A stretch of 64,000 nt of DNA, taken from Xanthomonas bromi (GTDB lineage: Bacteria > Pseudomonadota > Gammaproteobacteria > Xanthomonadales > Xanthomonadaceae). The notes beneath the pieces were generated by a model. That model ran no database searches, was not told the origin of the DNA, and was given only the letters and a program-made list of their open reading frames with translations. The stretch spans positions 62,001 to 126,000 of the forward strand of contig NZ_FLTX01000025.1 in the NCBI RefSeq assembly GCF_900092025.1. The letters are read 5' to 3'. The translations under genes and the position numbers were made by a program. The stretch's first letter is position 1, and every line of letters begins with the position of its first letter. Below, one piece after another: positions 57,346 through 64,000 of this stretch.

Positions 57346-58749
57346 ATGAAGACGACCATTTCCGCCCAGCTTGGCCAGCAACTGCATCTCACCCCGCAGT
57401 TGCTGCAGTCGATCCGTCTGTTGCAATTGGACGGCATGCAGTTGGAACTGGAAATCCGTCGTGCTCTGGAAACCAATCCGTTGCTGGAGTTGGAAGAGCT
57501 GGCCGATAACGGGGACGAGGCCACCACCAACGACGACGGCGCCAGCGATATCGCCGCGTTCGACGAGCTGCCGGAAAGCACGATGTGGGACGTGCAGAGC
57601 AGCAGCTGGAACGATGGCGACGAGGACCGCATGCAGCGCGTGGCCGCTGGCGAGTCCACCGACCCGCATGTGCGCATCCTGCGCGAACTGGCGATGGACC
57701 TGGACGAGGCGGCACTGGGGGCCGCTGCGTTCTGGCTGGAGCAGACCGACGACGCCGGCTATCTGACCGAAGCGCTGTCGACGCTGCAACAGCTGGGCGC
57801 CACCCGTCTGGGTCTGACCGTGCAGGCAGTGGAAGCGATCCGTCAGCGTCTGCTGCAAGGCGACCCGGCCGGCCTGGCCGCCTGCGACCTGCGCGAGTGC
57901 CTGCAGGCCCAGCTGAGCGCCCTGCCCGGCCGCGTACCGGCACGCCACCTGGCGGCGCGCATTCTCGACGGCGACCTGGAGCTGCTGGCCGCGCACGACT
58001 ACGCGGTGCTGGCGCGTGCGCACGATGCCGAGGTGGACGATGCGCGCGAAGCGGTGCGGCTGATCCTGTCGCTGCAACCGCGCCCGGGTGACGATCTGCT
58101 GCAGGAAAGCAACGCCAGCGTGATTCCGGATGTGCTCGCCTGGCATGCCGACGGCAGCTGGCGCGTCGCGCTCAATCCGGCGACCACCCATCGCGTCAGC
58201 ATCAACCCGGTGCACGAACGCGCGCTGGCCGAAGCCGGCGACGCAGCGCAGCCGTTGCGCGACATGCTGCAGGAAGCGCGCTGGCTGACCCGCGGCCTGT
58301 CGATGCGCTACGAGACCCTGCTGCGCGCAACGCGCGCCATCGTCGAACGCCAGGCGGCTTTCCTGGCGCGCGGCGAAGAAGCGATGGCACCGCTGACGCT
58401 GAAGGAGATCGCCGACGAAATCGGCATGCACGAATCCACCATTTCGCGCATTACCACTGGCAAATACATTCAGACCCCGCGCGGCACCTTCGAGCTCAAG
58501 CATTTCTTTGCCGTGCGGCTGGAAGGTGCCAGCGTCTCCGGCCAGGCCGTCAAGGCGATGGTGCGCCGCCTGATCGAAAGCGAGCCGGCCGGCCGGCCAT
58601 TGGCCGACGAGGCCATTGCCGGATTGCTCTCGCGGCAAGGCGTTAACATTGCGCGCCGCACCGTCGCCAAATACCGCGAACAACTTGATATCGCCCCGGC
58701 ACGCGAGCGCCGCCGCACCAATAAACCGCTGCTTGCCCGGGCAGGATAA
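57346..58749 (+). CDS. rpoN: RNA polymerase sigma-54 factor RpoN (second copy, RpoN2 type)
   Basis: A 467-residue sigma factor. Region I is Gln/Leu-rich (LGQQLHLTPQLLQSIRLLQL). The core-binding region is followed by an HTH (IADEIGMHESTISRITTGKY). The RpoN box ARRTVAKYRE is near the C-terminus. Xanthomonas species usually have two rpoN genes; the one in the flagellar cluster is rpoN2. It serves the -24/-12 promoters listed here, with FleQ as activator. GGAAG precedes the ATG. Confidence 0.95.
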   Translation: MKTTISAQLGQQLHLTPQLLQSIRLLQLDGMQLELEIRRALETNPLLELEELADNGDEATTNDDGASDIAAFDELPESTMWDVQSSSWNDGDEDRMQRVAAGESTDPHVRILRELAMDLDEAALGAAAFWLEQTDDAGYLTEALSTLQQLGATRLGLTVQAVEAIRQRLLQGDPAGLAACDLRECLQAQLSALPGRVPARHLAARILDGDLELLAAHDYAVLARAHDAEVDDAREAVRLILSLQPRPGDDLLQESNASVIPDVLAWHADGSWRVALNPATTHRVSINPVHERALAEAGDAAQPLRDMLQEARWLTRGLSMRYETLLRATRAIVERQAAFLARGEEAMAPLTLKEIADEIGMHESTISRITTGKYIQTPRGTFELKHFFAVRLEGASVSGQAVKAMVRRLIESEPAGRPLADEAIAGLLSRQGVNIARRTVAKYREQLDIAPARERRRTNKPLLARAG

Positions 58750-58757
58750 GGATTACT

Positions 58758-59134
58758 ATGAGCAAACTCACCGTGCTGCTGGTCGACGACCACGAGGGCT
58801 TCATCAACGCTGCGATGCGTCATTTTCGCAAAGTGGAGTGGCTCAACATCGTGGGCAGTGCCGCCAATGGGCTGGAAGCGATCGAGCGCTCTGAGTCGCT
58901 GCGCCCCAGTGTGGTGCTGATGGACCTGGCCATGCCGGAGATGGGCGGGCTGCAGGCCACGCGTCTGATCAAGACGCAGGACGATCCGCCGTATATTGTG
59001 ATTGCGAGCCACTTCGACGATGCCGAGCATCGTGAACACGCTCTTCGCGCGGGTGCTGACAATTTTGTCAGCAAGCTGTCCTATATCCAGGAAGTCATGC
59101 CAATCCTGGAGGGCCTGACGGTAAGGAGCCAGGA

Positions 59135-59138
<4 letters not shown>
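58758..59138 (+). CDS. Single-domain response regulator (receiver only)
   Basis: A 126-residue CheY-like protein. VLLVDDHEGF, the phospho-acceptor Asp in VVLMDLAMPEMGG, and the Lys in FVSKLSY are all present, so phosphorylation is possible. There is no output domain. It starts eight bases after rpoN2 and its stop overlaps the fleQ start (ATGA), so its product is made in step with FleQ. The kinase that feeds it is not visible. Confidence 0.88.
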
Positions 59139-60619
<1,481 letters not shown>

Positions 60620-60737
60620 GCGCACACGCGCGCATGTTCCGCTCGCTGGCATAGCGCTTGCTTCAGCAGGACTACTCCGTTCGCAGCTGCCGGCGGCGAC
60701 GGAATCCCGACCTTCACCAGCACCTGCAGAGGCATTG

Positions 60738-61847
60738 ATGCCCATCCCCGTCACCAGTCCGCTGCTGCCGCCACTGGAAGACTTCCTGCCCTATCTGGAG
60801 CGGATCTGGACCAGCCGCATCGTCAGCAACGGTGGCGAGATGCACCACGCACTCGAACGCGCGCTGTGCGAGTACCTGGGCGTGCCGCATCTGGCATTGC
60901 TGACCAACGGCACCACTGCCTTGATCACCGCGCTGCAGGCGCTGCGCATCACCGGTGAAGTGATCACCACGCCCTACTCGTTCGTGGCCACTGCGCATTC
61001 GCTGTTGTGGAAGAGCATCACCCCGGTGTTCGTGGACATCGATCCGATGACGCTCAACATGGACCCTTCGAAGATCGAAGCGGCCATCACCCCGCAGACC
61101 ACCGCGATCATGCCGGTGCATTGCTATGGCACTGCCTGCGATACAGCTGCCATCACGCGTATCGCCGACATCTACAACCTCAAGGTGATCTACGACGCGG
61201 CGCATGCGTTTGGCGTGCGCGATGAGGGCGGTTCGATCCTGCGCCATGGCGACCTGAGCGTGCTGAGCTTTCATGCCACCAAGGTGTTCAACACCTTCGA
61301 GGGCGGTGCGATCGTCTGTCCCGACGAAAAAACCTACCAGCGCATCGGGCATCTGAAGAACTTCGGCTTCGTCGATGAAACCACGGTGGTGGCACCGGGC
61401 ATCAACGGCAAAATGAATGAGATCAGCGCGGCGTTCGGCCTGCTGCAGCTTCAGCACATCGACAACGCCATCGCCCAGCGCAGCGCCATCGATGCGCAGT
61501 ATCGGCAGCGGTTGAGCGACGTGCGTGGCATCCACTGTGTTGCGCGGCCCGCGCACTCCAGCCCCAATTACGCGTATTTCCCGGTGCTGGTGCAGGACGA
61601 CTATCCGCTCTCGCGCGATGCGCTGTACCAATTGATGCGCGAGCACGGCATTCTGGTACGACGCTACTTCTATCCGTTGATCAGCGATTTTCCGATGTAT
61701 CGCGCGCTTCCTTCGTCTGCGCCGGCATGGTTGCCGGTAGCGCGTTCGGTGGCCGCCCAAGTATTGTGCTTGCCGATCTTTCCCGGCCTGACCGCAGATC
61801 AGGTCGACACCATCGCCGACATCATCGCCGGCGAACAGGCCACATGA
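60738..61847 (+). CDS. DegT/DnrJ/EryC1/StrS-family sugar aminotransferase (VioA-like)
   Basis: A 369-residue PLP enzyme that adds an amino group to a nucleotide-bound keto-sugar. The PLP Lys is Lys182 in SFHATKVFNTFEGG. LLTNGTTALITALQAL and YDAAHAFGV are conserved. VioA of this type makes dTDP-4-amino-4,6-dideoxyglucose (viosamine) for flagellin glycans in Pseudomonas syringae; the place between fleQ and an ACP/KAS III pair favours that role. The ATG at 60738 has AGAGG five bases upstream. Confidence 0.82.
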   Translation: MPIPVTSPLLPPLEDFLPYLERIWTSRIVSNGGEMHHALERALCEYLGVPHLALLTNGTTALITALQALRITGEVITTPYSFVATAHSLLWKSITPVFVDIDPMTLNMDPSKIEAAITPQTTAIMPVHCYGTACDTAAITRIADIYNLKVIYDAAHAFGVRDEGGSILRHGDLSVLSFHATKVFNTFEGGAIVCPDEKTYQRIGHLKNFGFVDETTVVAPGINGKMNEISAAFGLLQLQHIDNAIAQRSAIDAQYRQRLSDVRGIHCVARPAHSSPNYAYFPVLVQDDYPLSRDALYQLMREHGILVRRYFYPLISDFPMYRALPSSAPAWLPVARSVAAQVLCLPIFPGLTADQVDTIADIIAGEQAT

Positions 61848-61911
61848 GCGCAGCACGCAAGACCGTGTTTCCAGACTCCCGCATCTTCAACAGGCAACCA
61901 GGCGCGATCGC

Positions 61912-62136
61912 ATGACCCAGGCAACGTTTATCGAGAACTTCCTCTCCGCCACCGATTTCCAGGAGCCGGTGGAGGTCACGCTGGACACCGTGTTGCTCGA
62001 ACTCCCGGAATGGGATTCGCTGGCCGCGCTCGGCGTGATCGTCATGTTCGACATGGAATACGGCAAGACCATCACCGGCGAAGATCTCACCGCCGCCACC
62101 ACTGTGGGCGATCTCTACAAACTGACCGAGGCGTAA
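61912..62136 (+). CDS. Acyl carrier protein
   Basis: A 74-residue acidic ACP. The phosphopantetheine site is Ser36 in EWDSLAAL (DSL motif), followed by VIVMFDMEYGKTI. It is not the AcpP of fatty-acid synthesis, which has a different sequence. Its companions are a KAS III five bases downstream and an SDR, so it probably carries a short 3-hydroxyacyl group for a sugar. Confidence 0.88.
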   Translation: MTQATFIENFLSATDFQEPVEVTLDTVLLELPEWDSLAALGVIVMFDMEYGKTITGEDLTAATTVGDLYKLTEA

Positions 62137-62141
62137 GCACC

Positions 62142-63182
62142 ATGCCGACCTCCACGCTGCAGAACGTCCGCTTTGCCGGCATGGCGACATGCGTGCCCAA
62201 GCGCGTGGTGTCCAATCTCACCGACTGCCGTCCGCAGATTCGCTCCGAGCGCGAGCGCCTGGTGCGCAACATCGGCATCGAGACCCGCCGCATGGCGTCG
62301 GACTGGCAGTGTTTTTCCGACCTGGCCTTCGATGCAACTGAGGTGCTGCTGGAAAAACTGCAGTGGAAGCGCGAGGAGATCGACGCGCTGATCGTAGTGA
62401 CCCAGTCGCCGGACTACCCGATCCCGGCCACCGCGATCATCCTTCAGGACCGGCTGGGGCTGTCGCATGCCACGGTCGCCTTCGACGTCAACCTGGGCTG
62501 CTCGGCCTACCCGTTCGGCATCAACCTGCTCGGCTCGATGATCGCCGCCGGCGGCGTCAAGAGGGGCCTGCTGCTGGTCGGCGACCGCAGCGCCAATCTG
62601 GAAGACCCGATCTTTTCCGACTCCGGCACCGCCACGGCGCTGGAGTTCAGTGCCGACGCCCCGCCGATGTATTTCGACCTCAACAGCGATGGCAGCGGCT
62701 ACAAGGCCATCATTCTGCCGGTCGGTGGTCAACGCGAGCCGGTCGCCATGCAGCACCTGATGCCATTCCGGGAAGAACCCGACGGCCCGTGGCGCCGCGG
62801 TGTGGACCTCATCCTGGACGGCGTGGCGGTGTTGAGTTTTTCCACTCAGCGCATTCCGCCGGCGGTGCAAAAGCTGCTCGACTACACCGGTGTTTCCAAG
62901 GATGAGATCGATTACTTCGTCTTCCATCAAGCTAACCGCATGATCAATGAGACCATCCGCAAGAAGCTTGGTCTTCCGGTAGAAAAGGTACCCTCCACGC
63001 TGCGCGACTTTGGCAACTCAAGCGGCGCCTCGCTGCCGGTGACCATGACCGTGCGCATTAACAAAGAGCTGGAATCCGGACCCAAGCGCATAGTGCTGTG
63101 CGGCTTCGGCATTGGGCTTTCTTGGGGTAGCTGTCTGGTGGATATCGAGGGTGCTGTGTTTCCGGATCTAATCGAATCGTGA
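62142..63182 (+). CDS. 3-oxoacyl-ACP synthase III (KAS III, FabH-like)
   Basis: A 346-residue condensing enzyme with the triad Cys120 (NLGCSAYPFG), His262 (FHQANRM) and Asn292 (FGNSSGASLP). Length is close to FabH. It should condense an acyl-CoA with malonyl-ACP, probably on the dedicated ACP. It starts five bases after the ACP gene and its stop overlaps the next gene. Similar KAS III genes are in the flagellin glycosylation islands of Pseudomonas. Confidence 0.9.
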   Translation: MPTSTLQNVRFAGMATCVPKRVVSNLTDCRPQIRSERERLVRNIGIETRRMASDWQCFSDLAFDATEVLLEKLQWKREEIDALIVVTQSPDYPIPATAIILQDRLGLSHATVAFDVNLGCSAYPFGINLLGSMIAAGGVKRGLLLVGDRSANLEDPIFSDSGTATALEFSADAPPMYFDLNSDGSGYKAIILPVGGQREPVAMQHLMPFREEPDGPWRRGVDLILDGVAVLSFSTQRIPPAVQKLLDYTGVSKDEIDYFVFHQANRMINETIRKKLGLPVEKVPSTLRDFGNSSGASLPVTMTVRINKELESGPKRIVLCGFGIGLSWGSCLVDIEGAVFPDLIES

Positions 63183-63943
63183 GTATTGCCCCCGACCCCT
63201 TCTCGCTCACCGGCAAACGCATTCTCGTCACCGGTGCCTCCTCGGGTATCGGCCGCCAGATCGCCATTTCCTGCGCCGAACTTGGTGCCCAGCTGGCGAT
63301 CAGCGGGCGCGACCACGCGCGGCTGGCCTCGACCTTGGAGGCGTTGGAGGGCAAAGGGCACATTGCAATCGTGGCAGACCTTGACCGGCAGGAGGACATT
63401 GATCGCCTGGTCGCCGACGTCGGCGTGTTGGACGGGATGGCGCACGCGGCCGGGATTTCCCGGCTGGTTCCGATGCGCTTGGTCAATCGGGCGCATTTGA
63501 ACGACATCTTCTCCAGCAACACATTCGCACCGATGCTGCTGACTCGTGGCCTGCTGGCTAAGAAACGCATCGCCGCGAACGGCTCGCTGGTGTTCGTCGC
63601 TTCGGTCGCCTCGCATATCGGGCCAATGGCTAGCAGCGCGTACGCGGCCAGCAAAAGTGCCCTACTCGGCATGGTGAGATCGCTGGCGCAGGAAGTTGCC
63701 AAGAACGGCATCCGCGCCAACTGCATCGCCCCGGGTTACGTGCGCACACCGCTGCTGGATGGCTTGCAGGGCAGCGGCGGCAACATGGAAACACTGTTCG
63801 AACTGACACCGCTTGGCATGGGCGAGCCGGAGGACGTCGCCTACGCCGCCGCCTTCCTGCTGGCCGATGCGAGTCGCTGGATCACGCGCAACTATTTCGT
63901 GGTGGATGGCGGCCTCACCGTGCCGATGGACATCTACGCATGA
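63179..63943 (+). CDS. Short-chain dehydrogenase/reductase (FabG-like)
   Basis: A 254-residue SDR. The cofactor loop is VTGASSGIGRQIA. The catalytic residues are Tyr155 and Lys159 in SSAYAASKSALLG, with Ser in VFVASVAS. IRANCIAPGYVRTPLLD is typical of FabG. It probably reduces the 3-ketoacyl-ACP made by the KAS III to 3-hydroxyacyl-ACP. The start is GTG at 63179, overlapping the KAS III stop; the stop overlaps the start of a second SDR gene. Confidence 0.88.
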   Translation: MSIAPDPFSLTGKRILVTGASSGIGRQIAISCAELGAQLAISGRDHARLASTLEALEGKGHIAIVADLDRQEDIDRLVADVGVLDGMAHAAGISRLVPMRLVNRAHLNDIFSSNTFAPMLLTRGLLAKKRIAANGSLVFVASVASHIGPMASSAYAASKSALLGMVRSLAQEVAKNGIRANCIAPGYVRTPLLDGLQGSGGNMETLFELTPLGMGEPEDVAYAAAFLLADASRWITRNYFVVDGGLTVPMDIYA

Positions 63944-64000
63944 ACACACCGGCACGCACTGCGTTTTCGCTCAACGGCAAAACGATCCTGGTGACGGGAG
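63940..64000 (+). CDS. Second short-chain dehydrogenase/reductase, 5' end only (cut by window)
   Basis: ATG at 63940 overlaps the previous stop. The first 20 residues, SLNGKTILVTG being the last eleven, repeat the start of the preceding SDR (SLTGKRILVTG). The glycine-rich cofactor loop begins at the window edge. Tandem SDR genes in one operon suggest two reduction steps. Confidence 0.75.
   Translation, partial: MNTPARTAFSLNGKTILVTG

Overview
The window is high-GC chromosomal DNA that reads as a plant-pathogenic Xanthomonas. The evidence is the flg/fli gene order, a RavS-RavR-RavA-like c-di-GMP signalling group, a large candidate type III effector gene with a plant-inducible-promoter (PIP) box, and several Xanthomonas-like dispersed repeats. 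I cannot fix the species from sequence alone. The window opens inside a TetR-type regulator gene and closes inside a short-chain dehydrogenase gene.

Layout. (1) 1-4.3 kb: TetR regulator, a FadN-type 3-hydroxyacyl-CoA dehydrogenase/enoyl-CoA hydratase and a thiolase, together a beta-oxidation unit. (2) 4.6-16.5 kb: crcB, rarA, lolA, a transglutaminase-like DUF3857 gene and ftsK on the minus strand. A 1388-codon effector candidate (probably xopZ) lies on the plus strand between lolA and rarA. crcB has a fluoride riboswitch in front of it. (3) 16.7-25.7 kb: housekeeping genes trxB, an acyltransferase gene, aat, infA, clpA/clpS, a Nudix gene, mnmA and hflD. aat, clpS and clpA belong to the same N-degron pathway. 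(4) 25.8-37 kb: a chemoreceptor with a sigma-28 promoter, two orphan genes, a PAS-GGDEF-EAL protein, and a signalling group of two histidine kinases around a GGDEF-EAL-REC regulator (RavS/RavR/RavA). (5) 37.1-60.6 kb: flagellar genes flgN, flgM, flgA, cheV, flgBCDEF, flgGHIJKL, fliC, fliD, fliS, a FliT-like gene, a PilZ-like gene, a response regulator gene, rpoN2, a receiver-only gene and fleQ. (6) 60.7-64 kb: start of a sugar/acyl module (PLP aminotransferase, acyl carrier protein, KAS III, two SDRs) typical of flagellin glycosylation islands.

Regulation can be read from the sequence. Sigma-54 (-24/-12) sites precede flgA, flgB, flgG and fliD. Sigma-28 sites precede flgM, fliC, the chemoreceptor gene and the PAS-GGDEF-EAL gene. 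rpoN2, fleQ and the anti-sigma-28 gene flgM lie in the same window, so much of the flagellar hierarchy is contained here.

The less expected items are the PIP box on the effector gene and its insertion into the ancestral ftsK-lolA-rarA order, the riboswitch with its hairpin, a terminator-bounded candidate small RNA between trxB and ftsK, two families of palindromic repeats (one inside flagellar and fatty-acid operons), substitutions in key EAL residues of the RavR-like protein, and Val at residue 43 of the flagellin flg22 region.
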